64,000 nucleotides of DNA from Ferrimonas balearica (GCF_019802055.1 NZ_JAHVHW010000007.1:372001-436000), one strand, 5' to 3'. Counted from the first letter of the stretch, positions 33,812 through 43,161 are shown. The notes: generated by a model not told the origin, from the sequence alone. A program made the numbers and translations.

Positions 33812-34714
33812 CTAGATAAACTCCGATGCGGCTAAGAACAGCTGTTGATGGCGCGGGATAAGATCCCCGTGACATTTAGCATACCCTCCGCCAATCACTG
33901 CCGCCACCGGGATCCCTCTGTCCATGGCGGCACTCATAACCGCATGATCCCGTTGAAACAGTCCCGCATCGCTCAGCTCGAGATAGCCCAGTGCATCGTC
34001 GCGGTGAACATCCACGCCAGCGTCATACAGAATCAGGTCTGGTTGGTAGAGGTTAAGCAGCCAGGGCAACAACTCGTTGAGTGTGGCCAGGTATTGCACG
34101 TCATCTACGCCGTTGTCGAGCGGGATGTCGATGTGGGAGTGGGCTTTCCGAGCGGGGAAGTTGCGTTCGCAATGGAGCGAACAGGTGATGATTTCCGGAT
34201 CATCCTGACACAGTGTTGCCGTACCGTCGCCCTGATGCACATCGCAATCCAGGATCAGTATTCGGCTGAGTTGCTGCTGAGCCATCATCAGACGGGCAGC
34301 GAGAACCAGATCGTTAAAGACACAGAAGCCACTGCCAAAGTCGCGGTGGGCGTGATGGTAGCCCCCGGAAAGATGGCAAGCCACGCCGTGCTCCAGCGCC
34401 AACTCTGCGGTGCGCACCGTGCCGCCACAGGCGGTCAGTGTGCGCTGCACCAGCGGAGCACTCCAGGGAAAGCCCAGCCGTCGCTGTGCCTTTGGATCCA
34501 GCGTGCCTTCTGCAAACCGGCGCACGTAATCCGGGCAGTGCACCTGGGCAACCTGATCCAGAGTCAGAGGCTCGGGCTGATGGATGGCGTCGGGGTGCAA
34601 AACGCCTTCACGCAGCAGGTGCTCATAGAGCAGCCGATACTTGTGGATAGGGAAGCGATGGTTATCCGGCAGAGGCAGTGCCGAATAGATGGGGTGATAG
34701 ACGGCTTGTAGCAT
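33812..34714 (-). CDS. histone deacetylase-like zinc hydrolase
   Basis: A 300-residue class II HDAC-like amidohydrolase. The active site is visible: GGYHHAH (118-123) with the tandem catalytic histidines, zinc ligands Asp158 and His160 in LDCDVHQGDGTA, the third ligand in LYDAGVDVHRDD, and VIGGGYAK near the end. Bacterial relatives deacetylate acetylpolyamines or protein lysines; with a polyamine island nearby, acetylpolyamine deacetylation is a possibility but not shown. Start: MLQAVYHPIYS at 34714 fits the family start, although a hairpin lies directly upstream and no clear ribosome site is seen. Confidence 0.88.
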   Translation of the reverse strand: MLQAVYHPIYSALPLPDNHRFPIHKYRLLYEHLLREGVLHPDAIHQPEPLTLDQVAQVHCPDYVRRFAEGTLDPKAQRRLGFPWSAPLVQRTLTACGGTVRTAELALEHGVACHLSGGYHHAHRDFGSGFCVFNDLVLAARLMMAQQQLSRILILDCDVHQGDGTATLCQDDPEIITCSLHCERNFPARKAHSHIDIPLDNGVDDVQYLATLNELLPWLLNLYQPDLILYDAGVDVHRDDALGYLELSDAGLFQRDHAVMSAAMDRGIPVAAVIGGGYAKCHGDLIPRHQQLFLAASEFI

Positions 34715-34720
34715 AAATTC

Positions 34721-34742
34721 GGGCCGCCTTTGGGGCGGCCCG
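34721..34742 (-). terminator. hairpin between the DUF2057 and HDAC-like genes
   Basis: GGGCCGCC and GGCGGCCC pair around CAAA; only AATTT follows, so it is a weak terminator and may instead attenuate or process the transcript. It ends 6 bases before the HDAC-like start codon. Confidence 0.5.
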
Positions 34743-34749
34743 GAACGGT

Positions 34750-35403
34750 TTACAGCTGCTGGACGGCCCAGCTCATAAAGGCCTTGCGGGTGGCGTCGTC
34801 CGCCTGTTCCCACCAGTACTTGAGCATCTCTTCTGCGCGATCGTCACCCTGAGCCGGAGCCGGCTTGATCTCCTTGGGTGCGCTGCTGACGGCAGCGGCG
34901 GCAGAGGCGCTGGCGGTAGCGGCCAGAGCGGCTTCTTCGGGGCTGGGCGCCTTGGGCTCTTCACCCAGCAGTTTGTCGACGAAACTGGCTTCATCAGACT
35001 GGGTTTGCTGCAGTGAGAACTGCGCGGCTGCACCATTGTTGGCGGTGATCACGACCTTAGGGGCCTCGGCGTAGGCTTCAGCGGTGCTGATGTCCACGAT
35101 GCGGCGATCCGCTTTGAGGACATAGTCCACCCCTTGCTCCACCTGCAGGGTGATCACAAACGGGGAGGAGGAGATTCGGCGGTGTCCGTCACCCACGCTC
35201 TCCGGAACCAGATCTTTGTACTGCAGGGCAATCTTGCGCTGTCCCGGGGTGAGGTCCAATTCATCCTTGTGGCTGAACAGAGAAGTGGACACCTTGGTGC
35301 CATCCAGGGCCACAAACTGAAACTCCATGGGAATGGTCAGGCTTTCCGCCCAGGTAACAGGGGCTGCCAGCAGGGCAAGGCTCAATGCCATAGCCTTTTT
35401 CAT
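34750..35403 (-). CDS. DUF2057 periplasmic protein
   Basis: A 217-residue exported protein with a clear signal peptide (MKKAMALSLALLAAPVTWA). The mature part (SLTIPMEFQFVALDGTKVS, GQRKIALQYKDLVPE) fits DUF2057 (YccT-like). An alanine/serine-rich stretch at about 155-185 links to a C-terminal helical segment. AAAGGAG precedes ATG 35403. It lies 11 bases after priC, so they share a transcript. Function unknown. Confidence 0.82.
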   Translation of the reverse strand: MKKAMALSLALLAAPVTWAESLTIPMEFQFVALDGTKVSTSLFSHKDELDLTPGQRKIALQYKDLVPESVGDGHRRISSSPFVITLQVEQGVDYVLKADRRIVDISTAEAYAEAPKVVITANNGAAAQFSLQQTQSDEASFVDKLLGEEPKAPSPEEAALAATASASAAAAVSSAPKEIKPAPAQGDDRAEEMLKYWWEQADDATRKAFMSWAVQQL

Positions 35404-35414
35404 TGGGTTCTCCT

Positions 35415-36056
35415 TTAGAACGATCGGCGTCCGGGCTTTTCCAGTTGCGCGATGCGCTGCTCGATAAAGGTCATTGCCTGATGACAACGGCCCAGTCGTT
35501 TCTGGGTAGCCAGGATCTCATTCTGCAGTGTGATTTTCTCCGCGCCCTGATGCAAGTCCAGTTTCTGCCCCAGTTCACGGATTTTTTGCTCCAGTCGCAT
35601 TGCCCAGTTCTGGTGCTTGCGAAGCTCGTCATACAACTGATGGCTCGAGCGCATAACGGAGCGGGCAATCCAGTGATATTCGTTCTCTGTCTTGCTGCTG
35701 CGGCGCCGGGCTCCGGCCAAAGCGCTGGTCTGGTGGCCCCGTCTCATTACGGCGGTGTTGGCCAGGGCCTGAGCCAGAGCCGAAAATCGGTTGGCAAAGC
35801 GCTGACAAACCAGCTCAACCGCTTCCGGGCGGGCGCCCAACTGCTCAAGTTGGGCGATCTGATCGAGGTCTTTTCTCAGCACACTTAAGCAGCCACTCAG
35901 GCTGGCTCCCTGATGCTCAAACAGCTGGTCATGGAAGGCGCTCTGGTTGGCCAGCCACTTCTTGTCGGCGGCGGTCAGAGAGGCGTCATGCTCACGTACC
36001 TGCGCTTCCAGGCGGGCCAACTGCGCTTCAAGTCGCTGAAACAGTGGGCTGCTCAT
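35415..36056 (-). CDS. priC: primosomal replication protein N'' (PriC-like)
   Basis: A 213-residue, almost wholly helical protein, basic near its C-terminus, with PriC-type sequence (LRKDLDQIAQLE, CQRFANRFSALAQAL, LYDELRKHQNWAMRLEQKI). PriC helps load DnaB at stalled forks. It is longer than E. coli PriC (175). The start ATG 36056 overlaps the TGA of the upstream permease gene; any longer frame reads into that gene. Coiled-coil potential is high, which limits certainty. Confidence 0.78.
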   Translation of the reverse strand: MSSPLFQRLEAQLARLEAQVREHDASLTAADKKWLANQSAFHDQLFEHQGASLSGCLSVLRKDLDQIAQLEQLGARPEAVELVCQRFANRFSALAQALANTAVMRRGHQTSALAGARRRSSKTENEYHWIARSVMRSSHQLYDELRKHQNWAMRLEQKIRELGQKLDLHQGAEKITLQNEILATQKRLGRCHQAMTFIEQRIAQLEKPGRRSF

Positions 36057-36826
36057 AGCCAGGCCTTCCAGGCAAGGTTCGCGGCAATGACCATCACCAT
36101 GGTGATGAACACCGGGCGAATAAACCGGCCGCCAAAGCGGATGGCGGAGTGAGCGCCAATCCAGGCTCCCGCCATCAGGGACAGCCCCATGGCGATGCCG
36201 ATGCCGAACTGCACGTGTCCCAGACCGATAAAAAATCCCAGGGAGGTGGCGTTGCTGACGAAGTTCATGCTTCTGGCCAGGCCGGAGGAGAGCAGGATAT
36301 TCATCTTGTACAACACCATGGAGGAGGCGGTCCAGAATGCGCCTGTGCCCGGCCCGGCAAAGCCATCGTAGAAGCCGATGGTCAAGCCCTGACTCCACTG
36401 TCGGCGGTGAATCGAGGGGGTCGGTTCCGGCAACTGGTGCTGCTCCTCTTTAGGAGGCTTGCTCAGCAGTGAATGAACGGCGATGGCCAGGATCAGCAGG
36501 GGCAGTGCCCGTTCCAGCCAGCTTACGCTGATGGCATCGACTGCCAGGGTGCCAACGGCGGCACCAATAAAGGTGCCCCAAAAGGCGCGCTGCCAAAATC
36601 GGGGATCGAACAGCTTCTTCCGGTAGAAGGTCCAACTGGCGGTGGCGGAGCCAAAGGTGGCGGCCAGCTTATTGGTGCCCAGTGCCAGATGTGGCGGCAG
36701 GCCAGCCGTCAGCAGCGCGGGGATGGTCAGCAGGCCACCGCCTCCGGCGATGGCGTCGACAAAGCCAGCGACAAAAGCAACGGCGGCCAACATGGCCATC
36801 AGGTTAAGATCCAGAGCCAGCTCCAA
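36053..36826 (-). CDS. TSUP (TauE/SafE) membrane transporter, YfcA-like
   Basis: A 257-residue membrane protein of the TSUP family with eight or so helices. The two family repeats are visible: GFVDAIAGGGGLLTIPALL with LGTNKLAATFG, and GFYDGFAGPGTGAFW with NFVSNATSLGFF. YfcA-like members probably export sulphur-containing organic anions. The start is a TTG at 36826, supported by AAGGAG 8 bases upstream and by where the family begins. It is coupled to priC by a 4-base overlap and follows dinG by 23 bases. Confidence 0.87.
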   Translation of the reverse strand: MELALDLNLMAMLAAVAFVAGFVDAIAGGGGLLTIPALLTAGLPPHLALGTNKLAATFGSATASWTFYRKKLFDPRFWQRAFWGTFIGAAVGTLAVDAISVSWLERALPLLILAIAVHSLLSKPPKEEQHQLPEPTPSIHRRQWSQGLTIGFYDGFAGPGTGAFWTASSMVLYKMNILLSSGLARSMNFVSNATSLGFFIGLGHVQFGIGIAMGLSLMAGAWIGAHSAIRFGGRFIRPVFITMVMVIAANLAWKAWL

Positions 36827-36849
36827 GCAGGGTTCTCCTTAAGTCCGCC

Positions 36850-38925
36850 TCAGTATTCGATATGGCGGCGATAGGGGGGCAGCGAATTCAGCAGGGACGT
36901 GCCGTACTGCTTGCTGACAAGTCGTCGGTCGAGGATGGTGATCCTGCCATAATCCTGCTCATTGCGCAGCAAACGTCCGCAGGCCTGCACCAGCTTTTTG
37001 GCCGCGTCCGGGACCGCCAACTGCAGGAAAGGGTTACCGCCTTTGGCCTTGATGTACTCAGCGTGGGCCTGGTCAACCGGCGAAGTGGGGACGGCAAACG
37101 GTACCCGGGTGATGATCAGGTTGGTCAGGTAATCTCCCGGCAGATCCAGACCCTCTGAGAAGCTGCCGGTACCGAACAAAATAGAGGGTTTGCCAGCGTC
37201 GATGCGGGCTTTGTGCTCCCGGATCAGGTCCTGTCTCGGCGACTCCCCCTGCACCAGGATCGGTAATCGCTTAAACCGGCGCAGCGCATCGGCCACCGAC
37301 TCCATCTGGCGGTAGGAGGTGAACAGCACGAGGCTGGCGGATTCCTCCTCCAGCAGGGTGGGGATCAGCTTGTTAAGCACTTCCGAGAAGCGGTCATGGT
37401 TCGGTTCCACCTCCACCTTGGGCAGGAACAGCGTGGCGTTGTCCTGATAATTGAAGGGGGAGGGCAGGTTGATGTAGCGAGTGCCATCGTCCGCCCGCAG
37501 CCCCACCTGGTGCCGATAGTGGTCGAAGTTGCCAAGCGCCATCAGGGTGGCAGACAGCAGGGCGACACCGGCAGCCTTGCTCCACAGCATCTCCTCGAGC
37601 ATAAAGCCGATCTCGATAGGGGAGGCGCTGAACAGGTGGTCGTCCCGATTGCCGTCTAACTTGTCGATCCAGCGGGCCTGGGGAGCCCCTTTCTCCGGCA
37701 CTGGCTTGGCCAGCATCTGCCAGAGGTTGTCCTGGTTCTCGAGTCGCTGCATGGCGAAGCCGAGATCCGCCACTAAGGGCTCGGCCTTATGGCCTTTGAT
37801 CTCCCCATCTTTGATCGCTTCCATCAGCATCTGCTGCAGCTTGTTCAGCCGCTTGATGGCGCCGCGGCTGGCCCCACCGAGGCTCTCTGCCAGAGTGACC
37901 AGCACCGGCGGCAGAACGCCACCGGCAAAGCGATGGCGGCGCTCTTCATTGTCAAACAGGAAGGGGTTGTTGTCGCAGAACGCCTGCAACTGTCCCAACT
38001 GCTCACTGAGTACACCGACATCTTCGGACAGCTCGGAAGCGGTAATGGCGGCTTTGTCGCTGGCCAGCTCACGGGCGAGTTTGTGCGCCAGCTTTTCCAG
38101 CTTGCCCAACGCATCGATGGAGCCCTTTACCGTGGCGCTGGCGGCGGAAAAGTCTCGGGCCACCTGAGGCAGGTGATGGGCTTCGTCGAGCACGTAATAC
38201 ATGCTGTCCGGGTCCGGCAGAATTTTGCCACCGCCCAGTTCCAGATCGGCCAGCAGTAGACTGTGGTTGATGATCAGCACATCCCAACTGTCCATCTTTT
38301 CCCGGCTTTTGTGGAAGGGGCAGTCTCTGTGTGCGGTCAGTTGCCGGTTGCAACTGTGCTTATCGGAAGCAATTTGCGACCACAGAAAGTCCGATACCGG
38401 CTCCGGTACGGAATCCAGCTCACCGTCCCATTTGCCCTCGTGATAGGCCTGATGCAGACGCTTCAGCAGTGCCACATCGCCATCGGCGGGTTTGGTCTCC
38501 CACAGTGCCTCCTGGGCATCAGGCACTTCACCTGCGAGCAGTTCCAGTTTGGACAAGCAGACGTAACGCTGGCGCCCTTTGGCCAGGCCAAAGCGGAAGT
38601 TGAGGCCGCTGTGGCGCTGCAGCAGGGGTAAGTCCTTATTCACCAGCTGCTCCTGAAGAGCAACGGTGGCGGTGGAGATACAGAGTTTTTTGCCCTGGGC
38701 CAGTGCCAATGGCAGGGCGCCTAGGGCGTACGCCAGCGACTTACCGGTGCCGGTGCCCGCCTGGACGACAATGATGCGTCGGTCTTTCTGGTAGCTGCCT
38801 GACAGGGTTTTGGCGATCTCCGCCACCAGATAGTTCTGCTCTTTCCGTCGGACAAAATTGGGGATCGCCTCGGCCAGATTGTTGTAAGCCGTACGGGTGG
38901 CTTTTTTGACTTTGTCGCTGAGCAT
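36850..38925 (-). CDS. dinG: DinG-type DNA helicase
   Basis: A 691-residue superfamily 2 (XPD-like) helicase that unwinds DNA 5'-3'. Walker A is AGTGTGKS (56-63), the DEAH box is residues 247-250 (VLDEAHHLP), and motif VI is QACGRLLRNE near the C-terminus; the latter two fit DinG. Only three cysteines lie between Walker A and the DEAH box that could hold the 4Fe-4S cluster: Cys123 (RYVC), Cys192 and Cys202; E. coli DinG has four (120, 194, 199, 205). A weak AGGGA lies upstream of the ATG. It heads a minus-strand run with the YfcA-like gene and priC. Confidence 0.9.
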   Translation of the reverse strand: MLSDKVKKATRTAYNNLAEAIPNFVRRKEQNYLVAEIAKTLSGSYQKDRRIIVVQAGTGTGKSLAYALGALPLALAQGKKLCISTATVALQEQLVNKDLPLLQRHSGLNFRFGLAKGRQRYVCLSKLELLAGEVPDAQEALWETKPADGDVALLKRLHQAYHEGKWDGELDSVPEPVSDFLWSQIASDKHSCNRQLTAHRDCPFHKSREKMDSWDVLIINHSLLLADLELGGGKILPDPDSMYYVLDEAHHLPQVARDFSAASATVKGSIDALGKLEKLAHKLARELASDKAAITASELSEDVGVLSEQLGQLQAFCDNNPFLFDNEERRHRFAGGVLPPVLVTLAESLGGASRGAIKRLNKLQQMLMEAIKDGEIKGHKAEPLVADLGFAMQRLENQDNLWQMLAKPVPEKGAPQARWIDKLDGNRDDHLFSASPIEIGFMLEEMLWSKAAGVALLSATLMALGNFDHYRHQVGLRADDGTRYINLPSPFNYQDNATLFLPKVEVEPNHDRFSEVLNKLIPTLLEEESASLVLFTSYRQMESVADALRRFKRLPILVQGESPRQDLIREHKARIDAGKPSILFGTGSFSEGLDLPGDYLTNLIITRVPFAVPTSPVDQAHAEYIKAKGGNPFLQLAVPDAAKKLVQACGRLLRNEQDYGRITILDRRLVSKQYGTSLLNSLPPYRRHIEY

Positions 38926-39014
38926 TGGAGGGCGGGATCCCTAACCGAGAAAATGGCTGTATAGAATACCAGTGTTTTTTGAGGAGTGCGCTCAGAAAGT
39001 CGCAAAGGAAGAGA

Positions 39015-39038
39015 GCGGGCCGACCCGGGTCGGCCCGC
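39015..39038 (-). terminator. palindromic hairpin after nupC
   Basis: A perfect 24-base palindrome of GCGGGCCGACCC and its complement, six bases after the nupC stop codon. The T tract is poor, so termination would be weak. Confidence 0.6.
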
Positions 39039-39044
39039 AAGGTC

Positions 39045-40253
39045 TTACAGGGAGATGAAGATCCCCGCCAGACAGGCGCTCATCAGGTTGGCCAGAGTGG
39101 CGGCCAGTACCGCTTTAACGCCCAGATCCGCCACGTCTTTGCGACGCTCTGGGGCCATCACGCCGATGGAACCCAACTGAATGGCGATGGAGCCGATGTT
39201 GGCGAACCCACACAGGGCAAAGGTCACGATCACCTGAGTGTGCTCAGAGAGTGCTGCTTTGGCTTTGGCAAACTCCATAAAGGCGACAAACTCGTTCAGC
39301 ACCAGCTTCTGGCCGATGTAACTGCCCGCTTCCACCATCTCGTTGGCCGGGACGCCAATCGCCAGAGCGAAGGGGGCAAACAGGTAGCCAAGTACCACCT
39401 GGAAAGTCAGCTCTTCAATACCCACCAGATCGCCCAGCAGGGTCAGGCCCGCATTGGCCATGGCGATCACACTGACAAAGGCGATCAGCATGGTACCGAT
39501 GGCGACCGCCACTTTGGTGCCGTTCATGGCGCCGGTTGCCAGGGCATCGATGGCGTTGGACTGCTCACTTTCCCCCAGTTCGATCGATTCCTGGTCCGCC
39601 TGCTGCTCCTGCTCGGGCACCAGAAGTTTGGCCATCATCAGGCCGCCGGGGGCGGCCATAAAGCTGGCGGCGATCAGGTACTTCAGTTCTACCCCCAGGC
39701 CGACGTAACCACCCAGAACACTGCCCGCCACAGAGGCCATGCCGCCGGTCATCACCGCAAACAGCTCTGAGCGGGTCATGTGGGGCAAAAAGGGCTTTAC
39801 CAGCAGCGGGGATTCCCCCTGGGAGAGGAAGATGTTTGAGGTGGCCACCAGGGATTCTGCCTTGCTGGTGCCAAGCAGTCGTTGAATCGCGCCGCCAATC
39901 ACCTTGATTACCCACTGCATCACGCCGAGGTAGTAGAGCAGGGAGATCAGGGCGCTGACGAAGATCACCAGTGGCAGGACACGAACGGCGAAGATAAAGC
40001 CGTTGCTGGCGAGGTCACCAAACAGGAAGCCGATGCCGACATCGGCGAAACTCAGCAGTCCGGCTACGCCATTACTGACGCTGCCCAGCAGATTTTGGCC
40101 GACGGAAGAGTAGAGCACCAGGGCGGCAAAACCCGATTGCAGTGCGAGGGCACCCAAAACGGTTCGCCAGTTGATGGCACGGCGGTTTTCAGACAGCGCC
40201 CAGGCGCAGGCGAGCAGGGCGGCCATACCGGCCAATCCAGTCAAAAGAGTCAT
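39045..40253 (-). CDS. nupC: concentrative nucleoside transporter (CNT/NupC family)
   Basis: A 402-residue inner-membrane symporter importing nucleosides with H+ or Na+. Family signatures are GESPLLVKPFL, MTGGMASVAGSVLGGYV and the C-terminal GFANIGSIAIQLGSIG. It has about ten hydrophobic helices. A charged loop at about 215-240 (PEQEQQADQESIELGESEQ) separates the halves. The symbol is by family; ion coupling is not determined. Its ribosome site is weak. It is divergent from polB with 351 bases between. Confidence 0.9.
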   Translation of the reverse strand: MTLLTGLAGMAALLACAWALSENRRAINWRTVLGALALQSGFAALVLYSSVGQNLLGSVSNGVAGLLSFADVGIGFLFGDLASNGFIFAVRVLPLVIFVSALISLLYYLGVMQWVIKVIGGAIQRLLGTSKAESLVATSNIFLSQGESPLLVKPFLPHMTRSELFAVMTGGMASVAGSVLGGYVGLGVELKYLIAASFMAAPGGLMMAKLLVPEQEQQADQESIELGESEQSNAIDALATGAMNGTKVAVAIGTMLIAFVSVIAMANAGLTLLGDLVGIEELTFQVVLGYLFAPFALAIGVPANEMVEAGSYIGQKLVLNEFVAFMEFAKAKAALSEHTQVIVTFALCGFANIGSIAIQLGSIGVMAPERRKDVADLGVKAVLAATLANLMSACLAGIFISL

Positions 40254-40604
40254 TAATTTGTCCAGCAGAGAGTTTAGAGAGAAAGGGAGTTCGCGCTAAA
40301 GCGGAAGAGAGTAGGGGGGCGATGATCGCCGGGTCTCAGGGTGTCCTCTGCCAGGACGGGTTTGGAAGGGGTTCCAACTTGCATGTAAGCATCACCTTTT
40401 TAACAAGCACTAACGGTGAGCTGGTCCGGTCCTTAGGGTCGTTCACAATCCTTGGTGACGGCTTGTTCAAAAGTGACTGAGCAGGGCTCAAGTCGGACGC
40501 GCATTCTACTGAGTGGTGATTGCCAGGGCAAGGCCAAATCCCGGGCAATCGAGAGTTTTTCTGTGGGGCTGTACTCGAGTCGAGGGGTGCATGACAATGT
40601 CGCT
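40254..40604. other. divergent nupC-polB intergenic region
   Basis: No gene is supported. I looked for a purine riboswitch and CRP or CytR sites for nupC and for a LexA box (CTGT-N8-ACAG) for polB and found none. Short inverted repeats are present but none persuasive. Confidence 0.3.
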
Positions 40605-42920
40605 ATGACAACACCTCAAATCGTTCGCGGCTGGTTGTTAAGCCGGGAATATCGCCCAGGCTCCGGCGGCGCTGAACTGGTCTACTGGCTCTCTACGGAT
40701 TCCGGCCCCCGCTGTCTGGTGGTGCCGGACCAGCCCTACCTGGGAATCATTCGTCAATCGGAACAAGCCCAGTGGGAAAGTTGGTTGGGACGGCGTTCGG
40801 GCTGGCGGATCGCGCCCACGGATGCACGGGATTTTTCCCTGAATCCGGTCAGCGCCCTCTATCTCTCCGACCAGCGCCTGTGGCAATCGGTGAAGTCCGA
40901 GGCGAAAAACCGGGGCTGGACCCTGCTGGAGTCGGACATCCGTCCCTGTGATCGTTACCTGATGGAGCGCTATCTCTGTGGTGCGCTGGAAGCCAAGGTA
41001 AGCGATAACCAGATGGTTGCTGCACGCCCCGCGCATCCTGAGCACGCGCCCAGTTTGGTTTCTCTGGACATTGAGTGCAGTCGCCACGGCGAGCTTTACT
41101 CCGTTGGCCTGTATGGTCAGGACACCCGGCGGGTGTTGATGGTGGGGCCGGATCAGGGCGGACCGGAGTATCTGCAGTACGTGGCGGATGAAGCGGAACT
41201 GCTTCGGGCGCTGCTGCACTGGTTCGAACAGGATGACCCAGACGTGATCATCGGCTGGTCGGTGATCGGTTTCGATCTCGCGTTGTTGCACAAGCGTGCC
41301 CAGCATCACGGCATTAAGTTCAGTCTGGGTCGGGATGGCAGTGAGCCGCGCTGGCACGAGCAGGCGGGGCCTGGGCGAGATTGCGCTATTGCCGGACGTG
41401 CAGTGCTGGATGGCATTGAGTGGCTCAAAGCGGCCTTTTACCACTTTGACAGTTATGCCCTGGATGCGGTTGCCCAGTCGCTGCTGGGAGAGGGCAAGGC
41501 CTGCGACGATGTCAAAGGGCGGCTGGCGGAGATTGAGCATAACTTCCGGCATGACAAGCCCGCTCTGGCTCACTACAACCTGAAGGATTGTGAGCTGGTC
41601 TGGCGCATCTTCGAGAAGACCCAACTGTTGCCCTTTGCCCTTGCCCGCAGCCAGATGACCGGTTTGGAGCTGGACCGGACCGGTGGCTCCGTCGCGGCAT
41701 TCACGCACCGTTACCTGCCTCTTCTGCATCGGGCTGGGTTCGTGGCCCCCAATCTGGACACCCACTCCATCCCACCCAGTCCGGGGGGCTACGTGATGGA
41801 CTCGATACCGGGCAAGTACCGCAATGTGCTGGTGCTGGATTTTAAGAGTCTTTACCCCTCCATCATTCGCTCATTCCTAATCGACCCGATGGGAATGGTT
41901 ACCGGAATGGCAGAGACAGATCCGACTCAGGTGGTTGAGGGGTTCCGTGGTGCGATGTTTCATCGAACCCATCACCGTTTGCCAGCCATCATTGCGGAGT
42001 TGGCGCAGCAGCGGGAAACCGCCAAACGTGAAGGCAATGCGCCGCTGTCTCAGGCGATCAAGATCCTGATGAACTCGTTTTACGGTGTCCTGGGGGCCGC
42101 CGGCTGTCGTTTCCATGACCCGCGCCTGGCCTCCTCAATCACCTTACGGGGCCATGAGATCATGAAAACCACCCGAAGCTGGATTGAATCGGAGGGGTAC
42201 CGGGTGATCTACGGCGACACGGATTCTACCTTTGTGCATATCGGTGACCATCGGGATTCGGAGGAGGCCGAGCGCATCGGTAAGGCGCTGGTGGCGATGG
42301 TCAACCGCCGTTGGCATGAGCAGTTGGCGGAGCAGGGACTCGACAGCGCATTGGAGCTGGAGTTTGAGACCCACTTTCACCACTTTTTCATGCCCACCAT
42401 TCGGGGTTCCAGCGAAGGATCTAAAAAGCGGTATGTCGGCGCAGTGGAAGGGCCGGAAGGGCTGGATTTGACCTTTAAGGGGATGGAAACCGTCCGCAGT
42501 GACTGGACGCCGCTGGCGCGGGCTTTTCAAAAGGAGCTCTATCTCAGTTGGTTTCAGGGGAAGCCGGTGACCGGTTTAATCCGCCGCTGGATTGAGGAGA
42601 CCCGTTCCGGAGAGCGGGATAGTGAACTGATCTACAGCAAACGGTTGCGCCGAGATCTGGATGGATATCAGGCGAATGCGCCTCACGTTCAGGCGGCCCG
42701 ACTCGCAAACCAGTTACAAAGTGACAAGGTATACCGAAAAGGCAGTCGAATTCGCTATTTTATCGGCCAGGGTGGACCTTTCCCTGCTGGCCTTGGTCAA
42801 TCCGCCATCGATTATGAGCACTATGTGGAGAAGCAGTTAAAGCCTGTGGCGGAACCGGTTCTCACTCTGTTGGGGCGAACCTTTGCGGAGTTGGATGGGG
42901 ATCAGCTTGGATTGTTTTGA
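40605..42920 (+). CDS. polB: DNA polymerase II (family B)
   Basis: A 771-residue family B polymerase aligning with E. coli Pol II (783) from end to end. The exonuclease motif is SLDIECSRHGEL, motif A is DFKSLYPSIIRSFLIDP, motif B is QAIKILMNSFYGVLGAAGC and motif C is YGDTDSTFV; it ends GDQLGLF, a PCNA/clamp-binding-like tail as in Pol II. It takes part in replication restart and lesion bypass. Start: ATG 40605 fits the family start; the ribosome site is unclear, and GTG 40587 is an alternative. No LexA box was found, unlike in E. coli. Confidence 0.94.
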   Translation: MTTPQIVRGWLLSREYRPGSGGAELVYWLSTDSGPRCLVVPDQPYLGIIRQSEQAQWESWLGRRSGWRIAPTDARDFSLNPVSALYLSDQRLWQSVKSEAKNRGWTLLESDIRPCDRYLMERYLCGALEAKVSDNQMVAARPAHPEHAPSLVSLDIECSRHGELYSVGLYGQDTRRVLMVGPDQGGPEYLQYVADEAELLRALLHWFEQDDPDVIIGWSVIGFDLALLHKRAQHHGIKFSLGRDGSEPRWHEQAGPGRDCAIAGRAVLDGIEWLKAAFYHFDSYALDAVAQSLLGEGKACDDVKGRLAEIEHNFRHDKPALAHYNLKDCELVWRIFEKTQLLPFALARSQMTGLELDRTGGSVAAFTHRYLPLLHRAGFVAPNLDTHSIPPSPGGYVMDSIPGKYRNVLVLDFKSLYPSIIRSFLIDPMGMVTGMAETDPTQVVEGFRGAMFHRTHHRLPAIIAELAQQRETAKREGNAPLSQAIKILMNSFYGVLGAAGCRFHDPRLASSITLRGHEIMKTTRSWIESEGYRVIYGDTDSTFVHIGDHRDSEEAERIGKALVAMVNRRWHEQLAEQGLDSALELEFETHFHHFFMPTIRGSSEGSKKRYVGAVEGPEGLDLTFKGMETVRSDWTPLARAFQKELYLSWFQGKPVTGLIRRWIEETRSGERDSELIYSKRLRRDLDGYQANAPHVQAARLANQLQSDKVYRKGSRIRYFIGQGGPFPAGLGQSAIDYEHYVEKQLKPVAEPVLTLLGRTFAELDGDQLGLF

Positions 42921-43022
42921 ATGTTAAAAAATGGTGAAAAGTATGCCAAAAATGAGGGGTTTCGGAAGGAAAAATTGTGATAACTCGTAAGTAATGGTCA
43001 GTAATATTGCTCACTTCGCGAA

Positions 43023-43044
43023 AAGTGTGATCTTAATCTCTTTT
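43023..43044 (+). promoter_or_regulatory. candidate CRP site upstream of porin 1
   Basis: TGTGATCT (43026-43033) matches the left CRP half exactly; the right half, AATCTCTTTT, is degenerate. I count 17 of 22 positions matching the consensus. It lies 118 bases before the porin start. Confidence 0.45.
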
Positions 43045-43161
43045 GGCCCCACCTGCCCTTTGATACTGTCCTAGCCCGTCAGCGGACGAACTAAAAAGTT
43101 CCCATGGAATATATGGGGGACACCAAACGAATGAATGACGCTTGATTGGTTAGGCAAATCC

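Noticed and set aside
39015-39038. 24-base perfect palindrome as a recombination site
   Set aside because: It lies six bases after the nupC stop codon and is more simply a terminator-like hairpin.
40254-40604. LexA box for polB or purine riboswitch for nupC
   Set aside because: No CTGT-N8-ACAG and no purine-aptamer core could be found in this region.
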